Program-made: the position numbers and the translations under genes
The notes under the pieces: generated by a model
Seen by the model: the letters and a program-made list of their open reading frames with translations, nothing else
Told to the model about the DNA's origin: nothing
The model's database searches: none
Shown here: piece by piece, positions 21,963 to 35,647 of the stretch
Position numbering within the stretch: position 1 is the first letter of the stretch
Layout: each line of letters opens with the position of its first letter
NCBI GenBank assembly: GCA_021904315.1
Contig: CM038912.1
Location: forward strand, 18,625,061 to 18,689,060
DNA length: 64,000 bases
Direction of reading: 5' to 3'
Source of the DNA: Sphagnum magellanicum
Taxonomy: Eukaryota > Streptophyta > Sphagnopsida > Sphagnales > Sphagnaceae

Positions 21963-24043
21963 GGAATTCCAAAAAGGCCATGTATATAAGAAGATTAAAA
22001 ATGAGAGTTTTGGCTTTAGCCAAGGGGCAAATCATGAAAGATTTTCTTGGCTGGGGTCCTTGACATGAAAGATACTTTGTCAATCTCTTTGTCTTGGGCT
22101 TTAGATTATTTTGTCTTGGGCACCCAACTAACTAAGGTCTTTGGGAACACATAATGGGAATAAGCGTATAATTTTAATCCATGTTTTTTATATGAATGTA
22201 TTTGACATCCAAAAAGATCATCCATGAAAACATGGTAACATTATGAATTTTGGCTTAGGTTTAAGGTAGGCAATAAAATATTTTTTGTGGCTTGGAGTCT
22301 GGGGAGATGTTCCATACATCAGGCATGTTTTATGATGGGCACTATACCACCATGTCCAAGCCCCCAAGTAGTCAAGGGTCATTTGGTATGAGCCCCATGC
22401 CACCCATGACCATAATGTCTTAAACCTCGGGCTATCACATCCCAACCCCTAGCAACCTAGGATCATTCTATCTTAGGCCCCATGTTATCATGTCCTAGAC
22501 CCTAGGCCACCTTCTCCTAGCCCCTAAGTAACATAGGGTCCATTCCATTTTGTCATGGGCCCATGTTGTGAAGTGTCCGAGAGCCCAAACCACATTGTTT
22601 TCAAAAGGTCTAAAATCATTTTTCATAGGTCGTAGGCCACTTGTCCTAGGCCCCAAGCAAGCTAGGTGGGCTTCAAAGCACCCATTCTTGGGCCTAGGCA
22701 ACAAGGGTCTATTTTTGTCACAGTCCTAAGGCACCTTGTCTTGGCCCCCAAGCCACTTGTCTTGGTCCCTGTGTTATTTGAAGGTGGGATTCAGTTTTTT
22801 TTTACTTTGCTTGCTACATTTAGCCAAATTTGGTTTTTTTTTTGTGGGTGATTGCCAGTCCACATACTTGAGGGAATATTTAGAAAATTTATTCTTACTT
22901 CAGGGAAGAATAATTATTTTGAGGTGGGCATAATAAAAAGGATGTTTTTTGAAACCATCCTTCTACATATAAATAATTGCACTTTGCAAATTTGTTTGGT
23001 GTATGATGAGTGTATAAATTATGGTTATATTTAATGTGATTTTGTATTGACATTTTATTTTTATTCATTCCAATATATGGTTTGGACAAACTTCATCTAT
23101 TACTCTTGAATACTCTCAAAATCCATATCCATGCTTTGTTTTTATAATGGCAAAATCATAGTTGTAGACCCATTGTTGTTTTGGGTGGAATGGGCCTTCC
23201 TAGGTGCATTCCATCCTAATACAAGTTCCATACCATTGACAAGTGCCTTGGGAGCCAAGATAGGATGCCCTGGGGCCATGACAATAATAGACCCATGGTT
23301 GATTGGGTCCAAAATGGGTGCCTTGAGGCCCCTTTAGCTTGCTTGGGGCCTAGGACACACGGCCTATCATCTATGAAAAATGATTTTAGACTTTTTGACG
23401 GCTAGGACAAGGTGGTTTGGGCTTTAGGACACTACACAACATGGGCCCGTGACAAAATGGAATGGACCTTAAGTTATTTAGGGGCTAGAAGAAGGTGGCC
23501 CATGATTTAGGACATGACAACGTGGGGCTTAGGATAGAATGATCCTAAGTTGCTAGGGATTGGGATGTGATAGCCCAAGGTCTAGGACATTATGGCCATG
23601 GGTGGCATGGAGCTCATACCAACTTATGACCTTTGACGACTCGGGGGCTTAAACATGGTGGCATAGTGCCCATCATAGAACATACCCAAGGTATCAAACA
23701 TGTCCCTGGACTCCAAGCCATGAAAATATTCTATGGCTTTCCCCAAGTTTAAGCCAAATTTCATAATGTTACCATGCCTTCACAAATGATCTTTTTGAAT
23801 GTCAGATACATTCATATAAAAAACATGGATTAAAATTATAAGCTTGTTCCCATTATGTGTTCCCAAAGACCCTAGGTAGCTAGGGGCCCAATATAAAGTA
23901 ATACGGGGCCCAAGACAAAAGCTTGACAAGGTATCTTTCATGTCAAAGGGACCTAGCCAAGATAATTTTCATAATTTGCCCCTAGGCTGGAGCCAAAATT
24001 ATCATTTTTAATCTTCTTACATACATGGCCTTTTTGGAATTCC
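21963..24043. repeat. 2.1-kb foldback sequence with arms of about 800 bp
   Basis: The left arm (about 21963-22770) and the right arm (about 23225-24043) are reverse complements with moderate divergence, separated by a loop of about 450 bp. Both outer ends are GGAATTCCAAAAAGGCCATG or its complement. Inner matching blocks include the two AAATCATTTTTCATAG-type segments (about 22615 and 23370) and CATGGGCCC (22556, 23440). Each arm also repeats CCTAGGCCAC-like words. There is no coding capacity. This fits a foldback transposon or an inverted duplication whose transcript would form a long hairpin RNA. No clean target duplication was found. Confidence 0.85.
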
Positions 24044-27000
24044 GTAATGATGGCCTATCCAACCCCACCCTAGTCTTCTGTGAAAGTTTTTTATTAATCC
24101 AACCCCTTTTGTTCACTCTTTTGTTCTTACCAGTTGGTTTTGGGTCCACCACCCCATTAACAGAATTATTTACTCCAGTTAGTTGTGATCCAAAGGAGCT
24201 TGGTTTTTGTCATATTTACACAAGTGATGAGAAATGAGAAGGAAAGAGGAAAGGGGTAGGAAGGGATTGGAGAGATATAAATAAAATTCCTACAACAAGG
24301 GAGCTTAAAGGGAGAATTTACAAACCCTTTGTTGTGAAGGATTGTTAGACAAACCAATGAGATTTTAACTCATAATATTTTTGGAAACTTTTCACACCTT
24401 ACCCTGGGGTTTGGTGGCAATGATAAGAGTACGTTCTCTACCATTGTAAATGTTTAATAATAACAGATTGTTTATTTATTTATTTATTTTTCTTTATGAT
24501 CTATAAATCATAAGGTATAATTATATTTAATCATAAAAATCTTTGAATTGACACTATATAACCTTGGATTAATCCAAGCCTTTTTCCCAACTACAAGATT
24601 CTAGTGTGTGTATTTTTTCCTCTTTTAAGGTGAGGGAATGGCAAACACTCATGAAAAGGAAAGATGCACATAGGAAGGATTGTCCAAACACACAATTCCC
24701 ATCCAAAGTTTGAAGTTCAAGTTTACAACTAACCATAATCCATACATGGCAACTTTTACTAAATTTTTTTCTTAGTCAATATTTCTCAACCAACTTCTGA
24801 TATCCTTGTGAACATTGTGTTTGTGCAATCATCAGTTTATTATGACCATGTCTCAAGAATTGGGTAAACCCAAGTTTGTACCATGGTAAAACCCCAAGCC
24901 CATTTCTCAAATAGTTGCTTGTAAACATTATGTGGATTAGTATTGGACAGTTCTTTGAATTTTTTAAGAAATGTCAATTCCAAATCTTTGAATATTTCTA
25001 GTTTTCGATGATTCCAATTTTTTGGAAAAAAATTAGAATGGAAGAACCATTGGTTCTAGTTGCTATTTCAAAAGCTTCAAAGAACAAATGATTTTCATTA
25101 AAGAATTGACCCAACAAATTTGATGGAAGTTTGGAAAGTTCTTTCATTTTTTAAAATTTCAAAAACCATGGTTATTGTATCAAAATTGGATATTTGATAA
25201 ATATTGAAAACCAATGAGTAAGTCGGTATATACCCAATCAATAACTATTGGGTATCTATCCTTCATTTTGAAAACCGCTAAAGACTGATATAGACTTCCT
25301 CCCAAGACTAAATTGGGGTTTTTGAATCTGAATTTCACATTTTTCAAGTTAAATATAGACAATGAAAGGCCTCATTCAAAAGGTTAAAGTGCCATTAGGG
25401 GTTTCCCTTGGGCCAATGTCTGATTTTTTAATGACCCACATTTCATTATTGGGTGCTTGTTGTGCCATGATGTTGTGGTCCAAGTCTGCCTTGCACATAT
25501 TGCACCCCTTTGCTCACCATGAGAATAATTTAGCTTTGAAGAGTGCATCATTGAATTTGGATATATACATTTGCAAGCATACATACCAATCTATTAAAGA
25601 AGGTAGTTTGTTTGTCACCCAAGGATCTTCCAAACCATGAGAAGTAATTTCATAAATTTTAAAGTTTAAACATATAGTGCATGAGTTATTGAATAATGAT
25701 CATCTTACAATTGAAATTGTAATATAAATAAATAAAATAAAAAATTGAGGCACATTATCAAGATCATGCTTAGGATTGAACAACTTTGAAGCATTGAAAA
25801 TTCACAAGTCAACAAATGATTTGTTAAAAAATATTTACAACTAACTTCACATATTTTCCAATCATTGCTTTCATCTTCTCCAATGAGTCAAAAAAGTAGA
25901 TATGTACGTGTGGTGCATGTAATGCATCATATTAGAATTTTTTTTTGCCATTTAAAAAGTGCTTGACAAAAGAAATAGTTATGAAAAGATCAAGGTCCTT
26001 GGTGCCATGTGCAAAGTTATTGGGATTTTAAAGATTATTCCTCAACAAAAAAATAGTTGGTTCCAAAGAGGAGCCAATGGTAAAAATGTCAACCATGTCC
26101 TTATGAAATAATTGATTGAGTTCATTCAACCCAATCAACAAATGTACAATTAGATGTAACATAATTGATATGAGGTTATTTAAATACCAATATGACTAAA
26201 TTAAAACTATAGACGATTCAAATATTGCAACAAGCATGTAAGACAAGGTGCATTCCAAAACCTATAGGTGAAATAATCATCTCACTATTAATGAAATTCC
26301 AAGATGATCAAAGGTGTGTCATCAAATGCCAATTCCACGAGTCATTTCAATTCTTATACCCTATGTTATGTTTAACCCACTCATTACTCAAATTAAAACC
26401 AAAAATTGATTTGTACCTTTCCATGTTTTGTCCCAACAAGTTTTTTCAATTGTCACTTTTTGTTTAATCACACTTCTCCAATCTTAATTTCACTTATGGT
26501 TGTTCTTTCAACTTCCAAATTTTGATCAATGTTACTGGCAATTATGAGAACTACACAAAGAATGAAGATTTTTATTTTGGAGATTTAGTTTTGCATACAA
26601 AAATCTACCTTGATAATATACCAAATGGTTATTAAGTTGGGCATTTCAAAGCCAACCCTTATGCATAATAGACACATGTTATCAACAAAATAACTAAGGA
26701 AATTGATAACCAAGTATATCATTTAAACAATAATGTAATAATATAGTTGGGTTTCAAAAAAAATCAAAATCTAGTTATTTGATCCCCTATGTCAAACCAA
26801 AAAAAAATGCATGCCTTTGAAAACTTCCCCCTCTCCCAACTTCCCCCCCTTTATGTTATGAGAAAAAACAAAAACATTTGAACTTGTCACGCCCTTAAAT
26901 TCATCTTAAGGTATTGGGAGTAAACCTTTAAGTTGATGGTAATGCTCTAAAAAGGGGAAATATAAGGAAAAATTGGTGGCATGTTCCCTAGCTCCTTACA

Positions 27001-28350
27001 TTTAGAAAAGATCTAAAATGGGACTAGGAGAATGTGATAATCATAAGAATCTCATGGAAATGTCACCTCCACGAGCAAAACAATGTAGGTGGTTTTAATG
27101 CAAATGGAATTGACTTTTAATCACAAACTTGTTTTGGACTCATTACACTCACATGACCCATATTTGGAAATAAACCACCACCCTTCCTTGTTATAAATAC
27201 ATTTTTTGATTAGTGGTAAAGGTTGCATCAAAATGGTTTAAATCCTTGCAACTCCCAAGTTATGAATCGTGTGATTTTATGGGGTCATAAAATTTCCATA
27301 TTAATTTCGATTAAAAAATTTCACATTACAAAGTTGTAATTTTTGACAAGATCTTTCCAATGACATGTTGCACACCTCGATCAAAGGTCATTTGATCCAT
27401 GTTCCTAGGTTTTAATGGTCAAGAATCAAATTGAGAATTTGATTCATGACTTTTCTTTTGGCCATAACTTTCGACTCAACACTCCAAATATTGCAAAGTT
27501 TGAATCCACTTTTGATATTTACACTTCAAGACGTTTACAATAATGTATTGGGGACTTAATTTATTATTTACATTTTTGTCCCAAAGATTCAAAACACTTC
27601 GAAACTCCAAATTTCAAAATGATTTTCACTTTAAAATGCTTGGGGCTCATTTCCATCCCACACTTGTGCAAGTGTGCATGAATCCTAGGATGTTCTTCCT
27701 TGGGTTGTCAATATTTTTTGGGTCCTAAAAGGTTATATTAAATGGGTTCAAAACCAATTGTTCAAAAAACATAATATGAAAAAGATTAAACTACATCATT
27801 TGTAACATACCTCAAGAATGAAAATAAAAACACAAGGAAAGGTGTTACAAGGCTTGTAATTGTTGTTGTAGCCCTACATGTTGCATATTACTTAGCACCT
27901 ACCTTGTTACAAGCCAACAAAGGTAGTAAAAATGATTTAAGATCATGAAAATGGGTGTTGCAATAGATATTACTTTCATTACTTCATGTAGGTTACCACC
28001 TACCATCCTATTCATCTACAACAACAATGGTTGTTTTTTCAATCATGAAAAAACTATGCATGTGTAGGAAGTACAAAATCATTGTTGCAATAATAAATTA
28101 TATTAGTTGTTATATGTTTCTCTTTATAAAATTTAGAATGTACGTTTTGAAATATATAGATTTTGTTGTAAGAATATTATAATATAAAAGTTCTGTAGAA
28201 TTAATACTTACCAAATGGCCACATGTAAATTGCATTGTTTGGATCATGTGATTAATATTTTCCTACATGACATCCACAATAGGCCTTTGTGTGTTGAATT
28301 TTTGGGGAAGTTCTAACATGTTATTTTTGGTCCACTTTGAATGCATGTAC
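24044..28350. other. AT-rich spacer, no gene recognised
   Basis: A TTTA microsatellite lies at about 24470-24490. The minus strand of 25360-25640 reads as a nearly open stretch (GLEDPWVTNKLPSLIDW with one stop) that could be a protein relic, but I do not recognise it. Nothing else is supported. Confidence 0.45.
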
Positions 28351-28576
28351 CAACAAATGAAGCTCTTGGGTTGCATTCAAGTAACCAATAGATGCAGGAC
28401 TAATTTTTGCAAATTTGAACACCCCCATATTAAATGAGCTTTTAAAGTGCACTCAAATGGTTAATAGACATACATCTATTCTTGCAACTTCAAACACCCC
28501 CACAAATGAAGCTCTTGGAGGGCATTCAATTGGTCAATAGATGTAGGTAGTTATTACAAGCTCAAACAATTGGACA
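28351..28576 (-). pseudogene. Detached LRR remnant (about three 72-bp units)
   Basis: Three degenerate copies of the same 72-bp LRR unit found in the two resistance genes, recognisable by AATGAAGCTCTTGG..GCATTCAA..CCAATAGATG..GGTA on the plus strand. They lie about 1.4 kb beyond the end of the copy B array, outside the duplicated block, and contain stops and indels. Either the original array reached this far and was split by inserted or decayed sequence, or this is the trace of a third resistance gene. Confidence 0.85.
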
Positions 28577-30012
28577 AGGGGAATGTAAGCTACGTATACA
28601 ATGTAGACAAAATATTATCACAATTTGACAAATTTCAACACGTCCAGATTTGATGCATGATTGTGGATATTTAGAAGATTTTTCTTTATAAAGGGTTCAT
28701 TCACAATTTGAGTTCCAAAAAAAGAGATAAAAACTCCAACATTTCTTAGGGTTACTTTTTAAAATAACAATTACATGGAAAAAAATTGAATGAACAAAAT
28801 TGAGTAGCCCAAGATAAGATAATTCATGTGGTGCTAGTGATTTTTCACATGCATACATAATTGTGCATCAATATTTTGGTTTACAAGTACACATATGACA
28901 TATGCTTTGAGCTAATTTTTTTGAGTTTAATGGATATAGACAAGTAGAAAAGTAATATAAACAAATGAGTATTTACCATTGCAACCATTTGGTTCAAAAT
29001 TTCAAGCCTTTGAAATGTTGATATGATTTTTTTATTCATCAAGTTCACCCAATGAACACATATTTGCCTTAAACAAAACATGTTTTTCTTGTACAAAAAG
29101 TTGAAATAAATTTGGATGATTTTTTACTTTCCTTTTGATTATTCAAAAAATGAAGTTTAAAACAATTAATATCTTTAGTTTAAAAATCTCAAAAAGGCAT
29201 TTACATAATATCCAAAACATTTTTTTATTAATATAATAAAAAATCATTTTATTTATTAACATACAACAATCCACTCCAATTGTTATCATTTCAATAAAAT
29301 AAAAATTGAAAGTTGGACTTCAAAATCCTTGAAAAGTTAAACATTCTTTTTTGGAAATTTCATTATGAACAAACCTTGAAAAGATGTAATAAATGATGGT
29401 TTATATCCTAACTCGTCATTATGTTATGGAATTGGTGCACATATTAATGATTTAATTGTGCAAAAAAAATTATTTTGATTTATAGGGCTTTTAAGAATCA
29501 TTATAATTATAATAAATTAATTGTAAAGTACCAATTTTAATGAAAATTTTTCCATGAAATTTTACCCATATAAAACGACAACCATTAAAAACAATATTCC
29601 CCATCAAAGCTTTCCAAATTTCTTAAAGTCATGGAGATCAATCATATGAATTAAAAAACTTGTTTGTTATTACATTATGTTATGATAATGTTGATGATTA
29701 TGAATATTTGAGGTTGCAAAATGTTCTTCCATTAAAGATATACTTGAGCTAAATATATTTTTAATCATTTGACAACAGTAAATTAGATTTTTAAAATTAA
29801 TAAAAATGTTGTTAGGCAAGGGTTTTAAAAAAACCTCTATAAATTTATTGGTGTACATTTACAATATAAAAGTGCAATTATGAATCAATTAAATATTGAT
29901 GATTTTTATAACATATTTTTGTTTTCAAACCCCAATCATTTCTATATGATCTGTACAATAATTCAAAATGAATAAAATCTTATTGACACAATATATAATT
30001 TTAGTTTTGTTT
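28577..30012. other. AT-rich spacer, no gene recognised
   Basis: Low-complexity A/T-rich sequence between the LRR remnant and the copy B array. No open frame with a recognisable domain. Confidence 0.5.
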
Positions 30013-30059
30013 AAAATCTTACACATTATAATCTATATTTAATCAACAACTTAAGCTTT

Positions 30060-30753
30060 TGACATGCATAGAATTCCCCGAGTGATGTAGGTAAGTTTTG
30101 CCAACTCAAACACCTTGACAAATGAAGGTTTGGAATGCATTGAATTGACCAATATACATGGGTAATTTTTGTAACTTTGAACACATTAACAAATGAAAGT
30201 TTTAGAGTGTAGTCAATTGCCAAATAAACGTAGGTAATTCTTGCAAGCTCGAATAATCAATCAAATCAAGGTTTTGTAGTGCACTCAATTGGCCAATAGA
30301 TGTAGGTAATTCTTCCAAGTTCAAACAATTGTGCAAATCAAGATTTCGAAGTGCACTCAATTGGCCAATGGATGTAGGTAATTATTGCAAGCTCAAACAA
30401 TTATGTAAATCAAGGTTTTGAAGTGCACTCAATTGGTGAATGGATGTGGGTAATTTTTGAAAACTCGAACACCCCCACAAATGAAGGTCTTGGAGTGCAC
30501 TCAATTGGCCAATAGATGTAGGTAATTCTTGCAAGCTCGAACAACTTGACAAATGAAGGTTTTGGATTGCACTCAAATGGCCAATAGATGTAGGTAAATC
30601 TTGCAAGCTCAAACAACTTGACAAATGAAGGTTTTGAAGTGCACTCAATTGGCTAATAGATGTAGGTAATTTTTGCAAGCTTGAATACCCCCACAAATGA
30701 AGGTTTTGGAGTGCATTCAATTGGCCAATAAATTTAGGTAATTCTTATAACCT
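30060..30753 (-). pseudogene. Decayed 3' part of the LRR array, copy B
   Basis: About nine further 72-bp LRR units downstream of the copy B stop codon, containing open stretches in the LRR frame (for example 30382-30720, LPTSIGQLSALQDLHL type) separated by stops. The array is about six units shorter overall than in copy A and has no MITE. Confidence 0.85.
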
Positions 30754-31994
30754 CTAATAATTTGACAAATCAAGATTTTGGAATGCGTTCAATTGGCCAA
30801 TAGCTATAGGTAATTCTTGCAAGCTCGAACAATCGTTCAAATGAAGGTTTTGGAGTGCACTCAATTGGCCAATAGATGTAGGTAATTCTTGCAAGCTTGA
30901 ACAATTGTGCAAATCAAGATTTCGAAGTGCATTCAACTGGCTAATAGATGTAGGTAATTTTTGCAAGCTCGAACAACTTGACAAATCAAGGTTTTGGAGT
31001 GCATTCAATTGGCCAATAGATGTAGGCAATTTTTGCAAGCTCGAACAATTTGACAAATGAAGGTTTTGGAGTGCACTTAAATGGCCAATAGATGTAGGTA
31101 ATTTTTGCAGGCTCCAACAACTTGATAAATGAAGGTTTTGGAGTGCACTTAATTGCCCAATAGATGGAGGTAATTCATGCAAGCTCGAACAATCATTCAA
31201 ATGAAGGTTTTGGAGTGCACTCAATTGGCCAATAGATGTAGGTAATTTTTGCAAACTTGAACACCTTGACAAATGAAGGTTTTGGAGTGCATTCAATTGG
31301 CCAATAGATGTAGGTAATTCTTGTAACTTCGAACAATTGTGCAAATCAAGGTTTTGAAGTGCACTCAATTGGCCAATAGATGTAGGTAATTTTTGTAAAC
31401 TTGAACACTCCGATAAATTAAGCTCTTGAAGTGCATTCAATTGACCAATAGATGTAGGTAAGTCTTGCAAGTTTAAACACCCCGATAAATTAAGTTCTAA
31501 GAGTGCATTCAATTTGCCCATAGATGTGGATAATTTCCTATCAACACATGTTAACATATTAAAGCCAGGGCTTAAAATATCAAAAAAAAATTGTAGATGA
31601 TTACATTTTGTTATATGGAGTACTTGTAAGTGACAATAATTAAACAAATTATTTGGCAACTTTTTGATCATGCATTCTTGGAGACACAACCATCGAAGGC
31701 TATTCAAATCTTGACCTTGGATAAAATTTTCCACTGTATATGGCGAGGCTTTTGTTAAGTCAAGTAACTTAAGGTTGTGAAACTCCTTTGAACCATTTTG
31801 GAAAAATGAAGGCAAAATTTCACATTTTTTTAAAGAAAGGCTTTCTAAAAATTTCATCACCTATCACATCAAACAAAATTTAAAAAATTGTCAACGTCAA
31901 TAGAAATAAATTTTCATTATAATGCCATGTTTTTAATGAAAACATATTACACCTTTTAAAATAAAGTCAAAACTTATGGTTTCATTTGGAATTT

Positions 31995-32026
<32 letters not shown>

Positions 32027-33713
32027 CCATAAGATTGAATTAACAAACGATGCTCAAACCTTATTCTTTTGCAAAGATATATTTGGTTTCCATATAAATC
32101 GACTCATTGTAACTTCCGTTGCGATATTTCGACCCATGTCTTGTAATTGTTCATGCATGTACAAGCTGCCATCTTTTGCCCATTTGATCAAAGATCTATC
32201 TTTCAAGTTTTGTAACATAAGCATAGGGCTCGATGAATCATCTCCATTTGAATACACTCGACAAAACGTACTTTTATTGAAACCAACGAAAAAACAAGCA
32301 ATATCCAAAAACATGTCTTGATGTTCTTTATTCAAGTGGTCATAAGAAATCCGCAAAGTTTTCCAAAGCATTTCATTGTCAGAGCCCCCTATTATGTTTC
32401 GCCCACCTTTCAATTTGTCCAATGCATCTTTCCATATTTCCAAATCACAAATATCACACAAATAACAACCCAATATTTCAAGGCTTAAAGGGAGGCCCCC
32501 GCAAGCTTTTATAATCTCCATAGAAATGTTTTTGAAATCATTTGTCACACTATTTGCATGTTTGAATGCATGGAACATGAAAAGTTCCCTTGCTTGTTCT
32601 TCCTCCAAGAATGCCATGTCTACTTTTGCAGTCTCCCTTACATGGTTTTTCAATATTTGCCAATTTCGACAATTTAAAAGTATTTTGCTCTTGCAATCTA
32701 CATTAGTTGCATGTTTGTCAATAGGAAGCTGCAAGGTGTCAAGGTTTTTCATCATACCAACATCATCCACAACCACCAAAACTTTATTCTTTATCATGCA
32801 TTGCTTGATTTCATCAATGTATTCATCAACATCTTCATTCTCGTGTAATTTTCTACCACATAAATCTTGTAGAAGTTTTCTTTTTACATCATTGATGTCT
32901 TTTGATTTCACATCCTCCAAGAAGCTAGATTTTTCATATTGGTTGTGGAACAAATGATACATTTTTTTACACAAAATGGTCTTCCCAATCCCACCCATTC
33001 CAACCAATGCAACAATAGATTCCTTTTGAAACAAACTATGTATGGCATTTGCTTTATTTTCCAATGCCACTTCATAACATGGCAAAGGTGGCAGAGTTGG
33101 TGTTTTCTTTTCTTGTCAAAATTCACCAAAAAATAAAATTTATTTTAAATAACGAATAACACCTTAAAAATTATGGCACACAATTTAAGTGAAATGATGT
33201 AATGTTTGCATTGAAATTACATGAACATACATAATTCTAAAAATTAAAACCAATGTTATTTACCTTCATAAAAAATTTCAAACATTCCAATAATTTGGAA
33301 TAGCTTAAACGGTCCTTTGTTGGTGGCTTGCAAATTGTCAAGTGATTAGCATCTTCGACTTTGTAATTGTTATTATACTATTTCACATGGGTTGGTTTAA
33401 ATGATGCAACAAAAAAACAAGCAAAATTATTGATATTCAACAAGGAAGCTCATAAACTGATATCAAATTTCAACATGTAGCTTCAAAAAACCCAAGAAAA
33501 AGAGTTGTGCAAAACAAGTTCAATCATAAAATCAAGAGGACGCACCACATGGGGGCCTTGTCTAGAGCTTGAAGGAGCATTTTCACCCGGGATTGGAGGT
33601 GTGTTGATCACACCATGAATTTGCATAACATCTCCTTTTCTTTTTTTTGGTGGCCCTTGTGAAACATCATCTTTTCTCTTACGATGAGAAAATGAATCTC
33701 CCATACCTCCCAC
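30754..33713 (-). CDS. NB-ARC-LRR disease-resistance protein, copy B (4 exons)
   Basis: Paralogue of the copy A receptor. Expected exons by homology: 33713-33587, 33358-33264, about 33112-32060 and 31860-30754. NB-ARC motifs are present: P-loop GMGGIGKTI, VLVVVDDVG, GLPLSLEILG, FLDIACFF and MHE. Eleven LRRs of 24 residues follow, ending at TAG within the 11th (after DLSNY), a different mutation from copy A. Two oddities bear on function. The P-loop has Ile instead of the second Thr after GK; the first Thr, which helps hold Mg, is kept. The exon 3 acceptor is CAAG rather than CAGG, so the nearest AG lies one base downstream and would shift the frame. An AG five bases further (AAAAG|AAA) would restore it at the cost of two residues. 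It may be functional with a shifted acceptor, or a recent pseudogene. Confidence 0.75.
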
Positions 33714-34135
33714 TACTCAAATTCCTTTCATTAACTCCTCTCATATGTGTTTCTCTTCCCTTTCTGCTCTCCTAAAACCTGCTAGAAGTCCTTTACCATC
33801 TCAAAAGCATACATGTTATAAAGTGTCTCCATCACAACACAGAATCACAGAACCTGATCTTTCCTATAGCTCTCAAGACATATTGATGCCTTTTCTCTTC
33901 ACGATCTCCCTGAAATTTCCACACTCTTCTCCTCCTCCTTTCCTCCCGTTTCTTCATAAACTCTTCTTTCACATATCTTTTTGATTTGTTTTCTCCTCCC
34001 CAGGAACTTCCTAGAAGGATTGTGCCACCACTGACGGCAGGTACACGTTTACGGATTCCGTGCCCACTCAACCATTCATTCATCTCTATCTTGGACACAA
34101 GTAGTCGATTTCCATCTCATAATTGAGGATAGAGT
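33714..34135 (-). promoter_or_regulatory. Probable 5' leader and upstream region of the copy B resistance gene
   Basis: Near-identical counterpart of 4379-4800, purine-rich on the minus strand directly upstream of the proposed ATG at 33713. No TATA box is clear. Called by position and homology only. Confidence 0.35.
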
Positions 34136-35177
34136 TGGCAATGCAGGGTTGATCGGTAAACATGTTTTATTGGTTGCTCCATTGTTGCCATGACTCTTGT
34201 TTTACATCCACACGTCTCCTGTTTGCTGATTTCACCCAGTGTCCATATTTAGCCCATCATCTTGCAGAAGTCATCTTTACTTTGGTGACATGGGTGACAA
34301 TGATTACCAGTAACTTGAGCCTTTGAGGGAGAAGGAAGCTACATGGATGGTCATAGCAAATAAATCTAGAGTGGAAAAAAGTCTATTGTAGAGAGGTAGA
34401 TATGTCATACATAGGTGGGTGGCTGTGGTAAACCCAACACCTACACTGGTACCGTGTGTAAGTAAGGTACCTAATGGTCTTTTGTTGCAATGATGAGGAA
34501 AACTAGGATGAAGAAAATTGAGTGTACAAAAATGTTGGATCCAACGACCGAGACAAAGCGTGGAATTTTTGGAAGTATTCCACCCACACATACTATCCTT
34601 GGTCCCACGCCCTTGTACTACATGTGTGGGTTGGGCATGGGACCATGGGTTTGAAACGTGTGAATCTAGCTGGTGTATTATCACGAGGGTAGATGCTACC
34701 GGATTTTGAAGCCCATTCCTAATTATTTCAACTTTGGTTGTAGGCGAATCTTGAAAGTTGCCCCTTCCCCCCCTCGACCCCTCCCCGCCCACCAATTTGG
34801 AGGTAAATATACCAATGACGACTGGGTAGAGTCCTGAGAAGACCTATGACTCACTAGGGATGTAGACCGTTATTGGGCGGGTATTATAAACTGCTCAAAC
34901 CCCTGCTGGGTATCATGGCGGTTTTTAAGGTTCATAATCACAATTCCCAGAAATATCAAATACCCATATTTTGAAATGTATAACCCATGGTCCAAGAAAA
35001 CAATTTGAATTAGTGAAATAACCACCGGTTCTTCTTCGAAAAGTGGCAGTTCTTTCAAGGTTTTGATATATCCAGAACCGAAAGTTCTCCGGATCGGAAA
35101 CATTTGAAAAACCAGGCAGTTATTTGTAAAAATCAAATTTGCCCCGGACACTGATATCGGTAGGCACGAATGACACG

Positions 35178-35214
<37 letters not shown>

Positions 35215-35436
35215 GGGGCAATGAAATAATGAGCGCTTGCTGGGCCTCATATCTTTACACGAGAAATTTGTGGATGTGTTTGAAAAGCAGGCGTTGGGGG
35301 GCACAGCACGAAAGGCATTTGAAAAAGCAGGCGTAAAGACATGTGCAAGAAGACAAGAAAAACAAGCACCGGACAGACAAAGCTAGTGAGGCCACATCAC
35401 TCTTGCCAATTTCAGATCACGAGACCTGATTTGTTG
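34136..35436. other. Duplicated non-coding block of copy B, with a 32-G tract
   Basis: Counterpart of 4801-6171. The long minus-strand frame of copy A is split here. An uninterrupted run of 32 G lies at 35180-35211. No gene recognised. Confidence 0.6.
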
Positions 35437-35647
35437 GGCCCTGGGACTATGGCATTGGATCCAACTTTTGGAGGTTCTTACCTTATTAGAACCAGTTTCA
35501 CATTACGAGAACTGGTTTCTTTGGTGAAAGTGTTTAGACTGTTTAGATTGGAACGGATTGTTTTGGTGTTGAGAGTGTGGACACAGTAGGTAGATGTACA
35601 ACATCATATCTATTGGCAGGGCCACGTGTGTGATGTCTTGTTCTTCT
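35437..35647 (+). repeat. Dispersed LTR-like repeat, copy B
   Basis: Near-identical to 6172-6382, again followed by CT runs. It moved with the segmental duplication; the independent inverted relative is at 60208-60406. Confidence 0.6.
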
